This document shows, piece by piece, positions 42,477 through 52,406 of a DNA stretch of 64,000 nt. The position numbers were made by a program, and so were the translations under genes. The stretch covers positions 1-64,000 of the forward strand of contig NZ_JAUXOY010000026.1 in NCBI RefSeq assembly GCF_030684185.1, given 5' to 3'. The notes beneath the pieces are model-generated. The model was not told the DNA's origin. It worked only from the letters and a program-made list of their open reading frames with translations, and searched no databases. Source of the DNA: Methylotenera sp. Its GTDB lineage: Bacteria; Pseudomonadota; Gammaproteobacteria; Burkholderiales; Methylophilaceae. The stretch's first letter is position 1, and every line of letters starts with the position of its first letter.

Positions 42477-42902
42477 ATGATTTTCACTTTTATTTTAAAT
42501 TGTTTTCTTGTGGCTGTTGCTGTGCTGATTCATTTTGAAGCGCTCAACCAGCTCTCAAGGTTTATTCCTAAATTAACGATTAAGCCTCGGCTGCGCGTTT
42601 TATTTGGTGTTTTTGGGGCAATATTTGCGCATGTAGTTGAAATCTGGGCTTTTGCCTTTGGCTATTACTTCATGATTCATCAAGGCAGCTTTGGTTCCTT
42701 AGAAGGGCACTTTGATAAAAGCCTGATGGATTGTATCTATTTTTCATTTGTCAGCTACACCTCTCTAGGCTTTGGCGACATAGTCGCCAAAGGAGATGTA
42801 AGATTTTTAGCAGGGTTAGAGGCACTTACAGGACTGGTTTTAATTTCCTGGACTGCATCCTTTATGTTTATTGAGATGCAGAAGCTATGGAAAGACAAAT
42901 AA
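42477..42902 (+). CDS. Two-TM ion channel (potassium-channel pore domain)
   Basis: Pore loop FSFVSYTSLGFGDIV. Confidence 0.75.
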   Translation: MIFTFILNCFLVAVAVLIHFEALNQLSRFIPKLTIKPRLRVLFGVFGAIFAHVVEIWAFAFGYYFMIHQGSFGSLEGHFDKSLMDCIYFSFVSYTSLGFGDIVAKGDVRFLAGLEALTGLVLISWTASFMFIEMQKLWKDK

Positions 42903-42916
42903 CGATATTAACCGAT

Positions 42917-43582
42917 TTATTTTTTTTGTCTTTCATTGATGATCTTAGCTGCCCAGTCTTTACCACCAAGACCAAATGCAATGGCAAGTGCCAAAAATAC
43001 AGCACCAAACAAAATAATAAATAGTGCCGTAATCAATTGAGTGCCGATATCCAACTGCTCAAGCGCAACAAAAATAGCAAATATTTGTACTAGGTACTCA
43101 GCAGAAGTGCTGATTGCGAGCGCTCCGTCAAACTTAATACCATGCAACCAGGCAAACACCAGGCGATTAATAAAGCGACTTAACAAGGTACCAAATATCA
43201 ATACAACAATCGCAACAATAATTTTTGGTAAGTAATTAGCTAGTTGATTAAGCATGACGGCCACTTCCGTAAGCCCTAATGCGTTGGCGCCTGTGATGAC
43301 GAAAAGCAAGATGACTAACCAATACACCACCTGGCTAACAACGCCGCTAAGGGAAACGTCAAAGTTGTCATGTTTTAAAAATGTCTCTAAACCAGATTTG
43401 CCTGCATATTGATCAAACTTAATAAATTTTAACAAGCGATTCACCCCAATGCGCGCCATCTTAGCCACTAACCAGCCAAAAAGTAAGATGACAATCACCG
43501 CAAGCAGTTTAGGAAAAAACATAGCCACCTGTTGCCAGAACTGATTAAGTGATGCAAGAAAAGTATCAATTTGATATTGCAT
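42917..43582 (-). CDS. MscS-related 'conserved TM helix' membrane protein
   Basis: FFPKLLAVIVILLFGWLVAKMARIGVNRLL; repeated LPKIIVAIVVLIFGTLLSRFI. Confidence 0.65.
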   Translation of the reverse strand: MQYQIDTFLASLNQFWQQVAMFFPKLLAVIVILLFGWLVAKMARIGVNRLLKFIKFDQYAGKSGLETFLKHDNFDVSLSGVVSQVVYWLVILLFVITGANALGLTEVAVMLNQLANYLPKIIVAIVVLIFGTLLSRFINRLVFAWLHGIKFDGALAISTSAEYLVQIFAIFVALEQLDIGTQLITALFIILFGAVFLALAIAFGLGGKDWAAKIINERQKK

Positions 43583-43802
43583 AGCGTGCTCCTCGATTGA
43601 TTTTTTTGTTAAATCTATTGCGCTGAAAGGGGGGATAGCCCCATGATGATTAACTATTTTAAGGTTGTTGGAAATGCGTCTTTGCGTAAAGATTATCGCT
43701 TAATTGATAATATGTCGCAATGGTAATAGCATTTTTTCAGTTAGTTAAACAGTTTAAGTAATATTAACCATTTGATTGTAAATGATTTATTTTTAAAATA
43801 GA

Positions 43803-44801
43803 TTACTTGAGTTGGTAAAACCTGTTTTCTAATGTTTTGCCATTTTTAATATTATCTAATTTACTTCCCACAGAATTCCCCAAGGTGGCTAACCTTTCAT
43901 CAGGATGCGGATGCGTTTTGAACAATAAGGCAACGCTATTATCATTTTTGCCAGTTTGACCTAATAGCTGCAAAATATCAGTTAAGCCAAAAGGTTCATA
44001 GCCTGATCGAGTTGCATAACTTAGACCCAATCGGTCAGCCTCAAACTCAGCACTTTTATCTAAACTTCTTGCGCTAATCTCGGCGCCACTACCAATCGCC
44101 TGACTGATTATTTTGTTGTCTTTACCTATTTTTTTATTTAAAAATCCTGCGCCTAAATTTAATAACTGTTGCTTTTGAAGAACCTTAAGCTGGTGTTTTG
44201 CTACAACATGACCAATTTCATGACCAAGTACACCAGCCAACTGTGCTTCGTTGCTCATTTTTTTATATAAACCTTTGGTAATCATGACATAGCCGCCAGG
44301 TGCTGCAAACGCATTTAAGTCGTCACTTTCTATTACGCCAAAATGCCAAGGTAAATCTGGTCTTTCTGATTGTGATGCAACCCAGCGACCTACAGAATTA
44401 ACGTATTTCTGTAATGCTTCATTTTTAACCAAAGGCGCTGCACCTAGCAAATTGCCGGTAATTTCGCGGCCTAGTGCAATCTCTTCTGCAGTGCTGGGAT
44501 TTTTCCAGTTAATGGTTGCTTGCGGTGTTTCAGCAGTCGTCGCTATGGTGCTACTTACGGAGTCAGGTGCTGTTGAATCCGCAGGCGTTGGTGTTGTTGC
44601 ACTCTGATTATCTGGCGTGGTTGCTTGTTGCGAATTTGTTGATTGGCCTAGTTGTTCTTCAATTTGTTTTTTGGCGGCATCTTTAAGTGTGCCCTGTAAA
44701 TCAAAAGCTGAACTGCTGATGCTTAAACCCGCTAATAGGCTGGCTAGCACAGCGGAAATGAGCATATTTATTTTCATTGAACTTTTGTTTAATTGACTCA
44801 T
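43803..44801 (-). CDS. M48 family metallopeptidase
   Basis: GVLGHEIGHVVAKHQ (HExxH); SAEFEADRLG; signal-like N-terminus. Confidence 0.9.
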   Translation of the reverse strand: MSQLNKSSMKINMLISAVLASLLAGLSISSSAFDLQGTLKDAAKKQIEEQLGQSTNSQQATTPDNQSATTPTPADSTAPDSVSSTIATTAETPQATINWKNPSTAEEIALGREITGNLLGAAPLVKNEALQKYVNSVGRWVASQSERPDLPWHFGVIESDDLNAFAAPGGYVMITKGLYKKMSNEAQLAGVLGHEIGHVVAKHQLKVLQKQQLLNLGAGFLNKKIGKDNKIISQAIGSGAEISARSLDKSAEFEADRLGLSYATRSGYEPFGLTDILQLLGQTGKNDNSVALLFKTHPHPDERLATLGNSVGSKLDNIKNGKTLENRFYQLK

Positions 44802-45313
44802 TTTGAGCCTCCATCGACCGCTTTTAAGTTAGCAAAAGGCACAGTTTTTAAGCCACCAGCGCTTGCAAATTGCTTACCTTGATTAGCATTTTGTGTATAG
44901 CTTTCCATGGTTTTGACTTCGGCCTCGTTAAATTTGGCTGCTTTAAGATCTTCTGCGCTTAAACCACGAATACCTGTGGTGGATATCACTTGTCCGGTAC
45001 CTGCACGGCCACTGGCTACTGCTAGTGCTCCAGCCGCCTGATTGCTAGCACCTGAGCTACCGCGTTTAATAGAAAGCAATCGAACCCAGCCAGTATTTTT
45101 TTTAGTTTTAACTTGAAGCCAAGCACCTTTCTTATTGAGTATCTCCAGGCTTTCGCCACGGTTAAATGACCCTGTTACTTTTGCGTCCGCAAAGGGCTCA
45201 ACGCGCATAGTGTCATTTTTAAGGGCACTGCCAGTTTCGGCCGCCATACTGAGGTTAACCAGCAGTAGGGCGGGCAGGCTGACTGCAATAAGTAGGCGGT
45301 TCAATGGTCTCAT
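44798..45313 (-). CDS. Bacterial SH3-domain exported protein
   Basis: Signal peptide MRPLNRLLIAVSLPALLLVNLSMAA; SH3 GESLEILNKKGAWLQVKTKKNTGWV; ATGA overlap with upstream gene. Confidence 0.75.
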   Translation of the reverse strand: MRPLNRLLIAVSLPALLLVNLSMAAETGSALKNDTMRVEPFADAKVTGSFNRGESLEILNKKGAWLQVKTKKNTGWVRLLSIKRGSSGASNQAAGALAVASGRAGTGQVISTTGIRGLSAEDLKAAKFNEAEVKTMESYTQNANQGKQFASAGGLKTVPFANLKAVDGGSK

Positions 45314-47019
45314 TTGTTTTGATCTCTCTCTAAAATGTCTAGTTTGATGATTGCTTGCGCGAATAATCCGCGCCATTGGCTATCCATCGGCATATCTGCA
45401 TTGAGTATGCCTGTATGCCGTACATAACGCACTGCAGTGTCATTCGGCATACCCGTATTTTGCAGCATGGTTTTTAATTGCAGGCCTAATTGCGTAGCGT
45501 CGTTGTTTACTTTTTCAGCTTCTATCGCATTATCATGCGGATACACCCAGCTTACCGTAATCATGTCGCTAAATAGCCCCCAAATGCCGCTCTGCGTGCC
45601 TTTTAACATCTCTACAGTAGCTGGCATGCTGCAATGATGTTCAATTTTATGCTGTAGTTTCTTTAACGTGCCGTCGCTCAGCGGTAATTTGCTCTCAATC
45701 ACAATCGGCATCAGTAATATCATTGCACCCTTTTTACCTGATTCAATATCATTGGCCAATAAGCGTTGCATGGCGCGATCGTTAGCCAGCGCATATATTT
45801 TTGCCACACTAAAGTACATGATGGCCCAGGAAATTGGCCCTGTAATGTCCAGATAAATATTGGTCAAATTAAGCGCCAGATATGAAAGCCCAAGCAAAAC
45901 GATCTGGCTACTGCTAAAAACAGTGGTGACTTTGTCGCGGTCTACATTGCGGTAAAACGCCAGCGCTGTTAGCCATATCAGCAGCAGGCTCATCAATATA
46001 TAAGGCGTTTTACCGCGCCATACATGCAAGTAGTCGGTATTTTTTACGTTGTCTATTGCAGTAGCTAAAATTTCCACCCCCGGAAACTCTTTGGCCATGG
46101 CTGTGGCCTTAATGTCAAACAGTGAAGGTGCAGTAGAACCAATGATGACGATTTTGTTGGTAAATTCATTGGGCGCGCGTTGTTTAACTTTACTCGCCAT
46201 GTCAGTATAGACATCACTAAAGCTCACGTATGGATAAGTAAATGGTTTTCCACGCCAGTTAATTAGCATGTTTTGCGGTGGCGGTAATGAGTTCATTTGT
46301 ACGAAATTGCCTACAGCCAATGGTAAGGATGGTAATAACCAGCCGTTTTCATCATGCCAAAGTCTGTATTCACGGGTAATGCCATCAAAATCCGCATAAA
46401 TATTGTGTGTACCCAGGCGTTTAGAGTTTAATGCAGCTTCGAAATGCGGCAATATAATGGCGATTGGTTTTTTAGCGTTAGAGTCGAGCGCACCCCTCAC
46501 ATTTTTTGATTGCGACCCTATGCCAGGAATCATATCAGGTGTGATTTTACTTAAATGATCGCTGGCTTCAGATAAGCGCAGCATAGGAAAAAACGCATTA
46601 TTTGTTCCGGCAATTACGTCATTAAAATAAGCATCGCTATCGGGGTTGTAAATGTCGGCATCGCTAAACAAAATGTCGAATACGATAGCTTTGGGATTTT
46701 GTGCTTTAATATTCTCTACAAACTCGCCAAACACTTGGCGCGGCCATGGCCAACGGCCATATTCCTTTGCCATGGCGTTTAACGAGGCCTCGTTAATATC
46801 AACAATCACGATGTCAGGGTCAACATCAGGTTTCAAAATGCGGTTCTTAACCATTAAATCAAACGCACGGTTACGCATATTTTCACCGATGTGAAATACA
46901 CTGGCATCAAGCAATATCAATATGGATAGCAAGGCGCATAGATATAAATAAAAGTTATTGTGTAACTTGCGCGTGATGCTCACTAACCATTGGGCTAGAA
47001 GTAGTTTAAGTTTAATCAT
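45310..47019 (-). CDS. CHASE2-domain membrane protein without a recognised output domain
   Basis: VDINEASLNAMAKEYGRWPWPRQVFGEFVENI; ANEFTNKIVIIGSTAPSLFD; three C-terminal TM segments. Confidence 0.8.
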   Translation of the reverse strand: MIKLKLLLAQWLVSITRKLHNNFYLYLCALLSILILLDASVFHIGENMRNRAFDLMVKNRILKPDVDPDIVIVDINEASLNAMAKEYGRWPWPRQVFGEFVENIKAQNPKAIVFDILFSDADIYNPDSDAYFNDVIAGTNNAFFPMLRLSEASDHLSKITPDMIPGIGSQSKNVRGALDSNAKKPIAIILPHFEAALNSKRLGTHNIYADFDGITREYRLWHDENGWLLPSLPLAVGNFVQMNSLPPPQNMLINWRGKPFTYPYVSFSDVYTDMASKVKQRAPNEFTNKIVIIGSTAPSLFDIKATAMAKEFPGVEILATAIDNVKNTDYLHVWRGKTPYILMSLLLIWLTALAFYRNVDRDKVTTVFSSSQIVLLGLSYLALNLTNIYLDITGPISWAIMYFSVAKIYALANDRAMQRLLANDIESGKKGAMILLMPIVIESKLPLSDGTLKKLQHKIEHHCSMPATVEMLKGTQSGIWGLFSDMITVSWVYPHDNAIEAEKVNNDATQLGLQLKTMLQNTGMPNDTAVRYVRHTGILNADMPMDSQWRGLFAQAIIKLDILERDQNK

Positions 47020-47186
47020 TAAAATTTACTGGATTGATGGATTACTTAAAATCATAAATGGTTTTTAGGGTTCGGGGATTTGCTATACTGAAAACTTAAA
47101 CTAAAAACCAATAAAACGCACGCATTAAATGCAAAGCCGCTAATAAAGGCCATTAAATTGTTTGGCCAATTTCTAGGATTTTTACA

Positions 47187-47984
47187 TTGAAAAATAAAAC
47201 CATTGCGATTCTGGAAAACCGGGCAGGAGAACAGCTTGCTGATTTGGTGAGAAAATACGGCGGCACGCCTTTTTCCGCACCAGCATTGGCGGAGATTCCG
47301 GATATTGATCCAATACTAATTGGTCATTTAGTGAATGATTGGCAAGAAAATGTGCCTGATATTTTCATTTTTCAGACAGGTGTTGGCGTTAAAGCTTTGT
47401 TTGCTACGACAGATGCTTTAGGTATTACCGAGCAGTTTCAGCAAATTCTCGCAAACGCAAAAGTGGTCGTGCGCGGGCCAAAACCGACTGCGGTATTACG
47501 TTCATATAAAGTGCGTATTGACTTAACAGCCAGCGAACCTTATACCACGGCTGAGGTGCTGGCTCTGCTTGATGTAAGCCCTATTTCAGGCAAACATGTG
47601 GTGGTGCAGCGCTATGGCGATACTAACTGGGAGCTGCAAAAGGCACTTGAAGCAAGAGGTGCGCGGGTGACAGAAATTGCGACCTATCGCTGGAGCTTGC
47701 CAGAAAATACTCAGCCTTTGGTCGATTTGATGGATGCACTTGATGCTAATGCGATTGATATGGTTTGTTTCACCAGTGCGTCCCAAGTTTATAATTTCTT
47801 TGCTGTTGCCGAGCGGCTTGGCCGCAGTCAAGCATTACAATCTGGACTTAACAGAAGCATGGTTGCGTCCATTGGTCCTGTGTGTACAATTGCATTGAAA
47901 AAGTTTGGCATTAAAGTGGATGTTGAGCCTAACCCGCCAAAATTAGGGCCTTTCATCAATGCTATCAATAGCAGATTTGCCTAA
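47187..47984 (+). CDS. Uroporphyrinogen-III synthase (HemD) family protein
   Basis: TIAILENRAGEQLADLVRKYGGTPFSAPAL; VCFTSASQVYNF; SIGPVCTIAL. Confidence 0.8.
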   Translation: MKNKTIAILENRAGEQLADLVRKYGGTPFSAPALAEIPDIDPILIGHLVNDWQENVPDIFIFQTGVGVKALFATTDALGITEQFQQILANAKVVVRGPKPTAVLRSYKVRIDLTASEPYTTAEVLALLDVSPISGKHVVVQRYGDTNWELQKALEARGARVTEIATYRWSLPENTQPLVDLMDALDANAIDMVCFTSASQVYNFFAVAERLGRSQALQSGLNRSMVASIGPVCTIALKKFGIKVDVEPNPPKLGPFINAINSRFA

Positions 47985-48031
47985 TGTTTTCTATAAAATT
48001 ACGCAACCTGCATCAGGTATAATCTCGTCTT

Positions 48032-49384
48032 ATGATACAAATTATTATTTTAGTGCTTGCCGTAGCGATATTACTGCTATTGCTTTGGCAAACTTTTCGT
48101 AACAATCAGCTTGATAAAAATACACCGGATTTACAACAGGTAGTCCTGCAGCAGCTAGAAGAAAAGCATCGTGTGATGTTGCTGGATTTTAACGACGGTT
48201 TGAATAAGCTGGGCGACCGCTTAAGTGCATCATCAAACGAAACAAGCGAGCGATTGCGTTCTAGCGTAGCGACTGAACTGCAAGCGACGCGCGATGCTAT
48301 GCAGGCTTTGCAGTTGGCGCAGAATAATAGCTTGTCACTCACTCGTGAAACAGTGCTTGAAAAGTTGCATACCACGTTGAGCGAACAAGGAAAGTCCCAG
48401 CAAGCGCTCATCAATGACACAATGTTGAAGGCTACCACCACACTTACGCAGAGTATTGAAGGGTTGACTAAGGCTGTGGATGGCCGCTTAGAGCAAATTG
48501 GCGGTAAAGTATCAGAACGCTTGGATGAAGGCTTTAAGAAAACCAATCAAACCTTTATTGATGTGATGGCGCGTCTTGCAACGATAGATGAAGCGCAAAA
48601 GAAAATTGATGGTTTAACGACTAATGTAGTGAGTTTGCAAGAGCTGTTAGGCGACAAGCGCAGCCGTGGGGCTTTTGGTGAGGTGCAGTTAGAAGCTTTG
48701 GTGCGTAATGTATTGCCAGTCAATTCATTCGCCATGCAGCATACTTTTGAAAATGGCACGCGTGCAGATTGCGCTTTATTTTTACCTGAACCTACAGGCA
48801 CTGTTGCGGTGGATAGCAAATTCCCACTTGAAAATTATCACCGTATGTTCGATAGCAAATTGAGCGATGCCGAGCAATTACTGGCTGAAAAGCAGTTTAA
48901 GCTAGATGTTAAAAAGCATGTGGATGATATTGCGAACAAATACATTATTTCCAATGTGACTTCTGATGGCGCTGTGATGTTCATACCCGCCGAAGCAGTG
49001 TTTGCTGAGCTGCATGCTTATCACAATGACGTGATTGAATACGCCATGAATAAACGTGTTTGGGTGGTTTCACCCACTACGCTGATGGCAGTGTTAAATA
49101 CGGCACGCGCTGTGCTAAAAGATGTTGAAACACGCAAACAAGTGCATGTGATTAAAGAAGAGTTAGGTAAGCTAAGTAAAGACTTTGGTCGCTTTGACCA
49201 ACGCATGAAAAAGCTTGCAGATAACATTCGTCAAGCACATGAAAACGCGCAAGAAGTACATATTAGCAGCCAGAAAATATCTAGCCGATTTGCGCAAATT
49301 GAACGTGTAGAACTGGCGGATAAACCGCTGGATGTACTGGATATTATTGATGATAATGAACTTGCGAACGACAAAGAAAATTAG
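48032..49384 (+). CDS. rmuC: DNA recombination protein RmuC
   Basis: LLGDKRSRGAFGEVQLEALV; VDSKFPLENYHRM. Confidence 0.92.
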   Translation: MIQIIILVLAVAILLLLLWQTFRNNQLDKNTPDLQQVVLQQLEEKHRVMLLDFNDGLNKLGDRLSASSNETSERLRSSVATELQATRDAMQALQLAQNNSLSLTRETVLEKLHTTLSEQGKSQQALINDTMLKATTTLTQSIEGLTKAVDGRLEQIGGKVSERLDEGFKKTNQTFIDVMARLATIDEAQKKIDGLTTNVVSLQELLGDKRSRGAFGEVQLEALVRNVLPVNSFAMQHTFENGTRADCALFLPEPTGTVAVDSKFPLENYHRMFDSKLSDAEQLLAEKQFKLDVKKHVDDIANKYIISNVTSDGAVMFIPAEAVFAELHAYHNDVIEYAMNKRVWVVSPTTLMAVLNTARAVLKDVETRKQVHVIKEELGKLSKDFGRFDQRMKKLADNIRQAHENAQEVHISSQKISSRFAQIERVELADKPLDVLDIIDDNELANDKEN

Positions 49385-49403
49385 ATTTAACTTAGATAAC
49401 ACT

Positions 49404-49673
49404 ATGAAAATTAAAATATTATATTTTGCAAGACTCAAAGAAACGCTCAAGTTTTCTACAGAAGATCTGGAGCTGCCTGACGATGCGTTTGCCAGTTCGC
49501 TCACTATACTTAAGTTAAAGGCCTACCTGGCTAAACGCAACGAAACCTGGCAACAAATGTTGATGGGTAAGTTAAAAGTAAGGGGCGCAATTAACCATGA
49601 ATTGGTCGATGACAATGCGCCGATTGCTGATGGGGATGAAGTAGCGTTTTTTCCGCCTGTGACTGGTGGATAA
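49404..49673 (+). CDS. moaD: Molybdopterin synthase small subunit
   Basis: MKIKILYFARLKE; C-terminal DGDEVAFFPPVTGG. Confidence 0.95.
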   Translation: MKIKILYFARLKETLKFSTEDLELPDDAFASSLTILKLKAYLAKRNETWQQMLMGKLKVRGAINHELVDDNAPIADGDEVAFFPPVTGG

Positions 49674-49687
49674 GTTTTAATAATTCG

Positions 49688-50140
49688 ATGGCGATACGTG
49701 TTCAAACTCAGGATTTTGATGCTGGCTTAGAGATAAAGCTACTACGAAATGCGCGAAAAGATACGGGTGCTGTGGTCAGTTTTATTGGTCAGGTACGTGA
49801 CCTGAATGAAGGTGATAAAGTATCGCAATTGACCTTAGAGCATTATCCAGGCATGACTGAGAAAGCATTAGAGGCGATTGTTACTAAGGCGCAAAGTCGC
49901 TGGGATATTTTTGATGCTACCGTGATTCACCGTGTAGGCACCCTGCAACCTACAGACCAGATTGTTTTGGTTGCTGTGAGTAGTGCGCACCGTGGCGAAG
50001 CTTTTAAGGCCTGTGAATTCATTATGGATTATTTAAAAACAGAAGCGCCATTTTGGAAAAAAGAAGTCACAGACTCCGGTGAGCGGTGGATAGATGCAAA
50101 ACATACTGATGATAATGCGCGTGAACGCTGGCTAGAGTAG
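49688..50140 (+). CDS. moaE: Molybdopterin synthase catalytic subunit
   Basis: GAVVSFIGQVRD; LEHYPGMTEKAL; IHRVGTLQPTDQIVLVAVSSAHRGEAF. Confidence 0.95.
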   Translation: MAIRVQTQDFDAGLEIKLLRNARKDTGAVVSFIGQVRDLNEGDKVSQLTLEHYPGMTEKALEAIVTKAQSRWDIFDATVIHRVGTLQPTDQIVLVAVSSAHRGEAFKACEFIMDYLKTEAPFWKKEVTDSGERWIDAKHTDDNARERWLE

Positions 50141-50216
50141 AAGATTGAATAGGAAGCAAGCAGTTGCATTTGCAACATTACTCAATCTATAAATAGATTA
50201 AATCACTAAAGAATAT

Positions 50217-52358
50217 ATGTCACAAACTACAACCTCAAATTTATTAACACCACAACAGTTAACACTGGGTATTTCAGTACCACACCTTAAATTTTCTGAT
50301 ACATCAGAGCTCATTACAGCCGCTAATAAAAGTGCTCAGTATCAGGCTTGGATTGCTCAGTCTGAAGCTAAAAAGGCGGCTGAATTTGGCTTGAATATCC
50401 ATCAGCCAGGGTTTAATTTACTTACATTAGGTGAGCCGGGTACGGGACGTGCTACGCTGATGCTAAGTGCAATGCATGAGGCTGCTATTAAACAGAAGTC
50501 TATCAATGTTCCAGTAGTAAGCGACTTGGTGGCTTTATATCAATTTGATGCTAATGGTAAGCCCTTGTTCTTGAAATTGCCTGCCGGTGCCGGGACGGAG
50601 TTGAAACAGGCCTTAGACCAATTTATCCGTAACTTAGCCAAAGAGTTAGCCAGCCTGCTTGATGAGAAAGTTAAACAAAATTCTTTAGTGCCAATACAGG
50701 CCTTTTTAAATGCGCAATTAAACATAATCAAGACTCATATTGCACTTATTGCAAAAGATAAAATGCCCACGCATTATTTTGATTTACTTCAGCAGGATGT
50801 TTTAGAGTACATGGATGCCTGGCAACCAGGCTCTGGAAATGATGGAGACAATAACCTAGAAGCCTTGCTTAGTGAGAGTTTTTTTGGGCGATACCGTGCC
50901 AATGTGTTAGTTGAGCATCATCCCGACCAAAATGCCCCTGTATTGTATGATAATGATCCAAGTTTACATTCTTTATTTGGCGGTATTGAAAGCGCAAGTG
51001 AAGCTAACACTACACTTGATTTTATGCGCTTACGTGCAGGTAATTTATTACGCGCTGATGGCGGTACTTTATTGCTGCATTTACGTGACATTCTGGCAGA
51101 TGAGCAGAATGGGTTGCAGATACTGGAAAAATTACACCGTTTTTTACGTAACGGCACTTTACAAATTGAAGACCTAAGCAGTAGCAGTAGTCAAGGCAGT
51201 AGCTTTGTCAGTGCGCAAGCCACAATTAGTGTGTCAGTTAAGTTGGTGCTGGTGGCGACTCGTGAAGATTACTATCAACTGCTTGATGAAAAGCCGGATT
51301 TTTTCAGTTTCTTTCCAATCAAAATTGAGTTTGCAGAAAAAGTAAAAGCTAATGCAGAAAATTATGCAGCTTATGCAGCCTTTATCGCACAAAAATGTCA
51401 GCAGTTCCATTGTCATCACTTTAAAGCGGATGCCGTGGCGGGCCTATTGCAGGCCATGCATCGAGTTGAGGAAGACCAGACTCGATTAAGTACGCAATTC
51501 GCGCTGTTGGAGAAGTTAATGCTGGAAAGCGTAACGGTTGCAGATTTACGCGGCGCGTCACTAGTGGCAATTGAGGACGTTAAAACTGCAATTAACAGAA
51601 GGTATGCGCGCCATAGTTATATTGAAGGGCACATGCGTGCTTCGATTGTTGATAATGAATTAATGATAACCGTACACGGTGAAGTTGTGGGGCAAATTAA
51701 CGGCCTCACACATATTGACCTTGCTGATGCAAGTTTTGGTTCACCTGTGCGCATTTCGGCAAACTGTTATGCGGGCCGCCTTGATGTTCTCACGATTGAT
51801 CGTGAAGTGGCAATGAGCGGCCCTACGCATGATAAAGGCGTGATGATTTTGCAAAGCTGGCTGCATAGTAATTTTGCACAGCTTAACCCGCTTAACATGA
51901 CAGCTTCATTAGTGTTTGAGCAGGAGTACAATGGGGTAGAGGGCGACTCCGCTTCATGTGCCGAGCTGTTTGCATTGTTATCTTCATTGTCTCAACTACC
52001 CATAAAGCAGGGCATTGCGGTCACAGGCGCACTTAATCAGCATGGTGAAGTGTTGCCCGTTGGAGGCTTGAATGAAAAAATAGAAGGTTATTTTAGAGTA
52101 TGTAAAGACATTGGCCTCGATGGCAGGCAAGGTGTACTGATACCTCAACGCAATAAGCGACACCTGATGTTAAGCGATGAGGTAGTGGCGGCAGTCGCCA
52201 ATGGCCAGTTTCATATTGCTACCATGAATAATGTCGCTGAAGGTGTTTTGCATATCACAGGGCATACTTTGCAAGAGATTAATAAGCTTGCCGAAGCTAG
52301 ATTAAATACATTTAAGAAAACACTGGAAGCTAATTTACCTAAAATATTTACCAGGTAA
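50217..52358 (+). CDS. Lon-like ATP-dependent protease (AAA plus S16 domain)
   Basis: P-loop-like LGEPGTGRATLM; EGDSASCAELFALLSSLSQLPIKQ catalytic Ser; VLPVGGLNEKIEGYF Lys region. Confidence 0.88.
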   Translation: MSQTTTSNLLTPQQLTLGISVPHLKFSDTSELITAANKSAQYQAWIAQSEAKKAAEFGLNIHQPGFNLLTLGEPGTGRATLMLSAMHEAAIKQKSINVPVVSDLVALYQFDANGKPLFLKLPAGAGTELKQALDQFIRNLAKELASLLDEKVKQNSLVPIQAFLNAQLNIIKTHIALIAKDKMPTHYFDLLQQDVLEYMDAWQPGSGNDGDNNLEALLSESFFGRYRANVLVEHHPDQNAPVLYDNDPSLHSLFGGIESASEANTTLDFMRLRAGNLLRADGGTLLLHLRDILADEQNGLQILEKLHRFLRNGTLQIEDLSSSSSQGSSFVSAQATISVSVKLVLVATREDYYQLLDEKPDFFSFFPIKIEFAEKVKANAENYAAYAAFIAQKCQQFHCHHFKADAVAGLLQAMHRVEEDQTRLSTQFALLEKLMLESVTVADLRGASLVAIEDVKTAINRRYARHSYIEGHMRASIVDNELMITVHGEVVGQINGLTHIDLADASFGSPVRISANCYAGRLDVLTIDREVAMSGPTHDKGVMILQSWLHSNFAQLNPLNMTASLVFEQEYNGVEGDSASCAELFALLSSLSQLPIKQGIAVTGALNQHGEVLPVGGLNEKIEGYFRVCKDIGLDGRQGVLIPQRNKRHLMLSDEVVAAVANGQFHIATMNNVAEGVLHITGHTLQEINKLAEARLNTFKKTLEANLPKIFTR

Positions 52359-52360
52359 AA

Positions 52361-52406
52361 ATGCGTGAGCTATTAATATGCGAGAACTATCAATATGCGA
52401 GAGCCG
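52361..52406 (+). repeat. 17-nt tandem repeat carrying the translation start (ATG at 52361, 52378, 52395)
   Basis: ATGCGTGAGCTATTAAT / ATGCGAGAACTATCAAT / ATGCGAGAGCC. Confidence 0.9.

Noticed and set aside
43619-43637. GGGG-gatag-CCCC hairpin
   Set aside because: Only about 4 bp of stem and no T-run; too weak to claim as a feature
50217-52358. Lon-like protease as a defence-system effector
   Set aside because: Located in conserved backbone between moaE and hslR with a full AAA plus S16 layout; no accessory partners nearby
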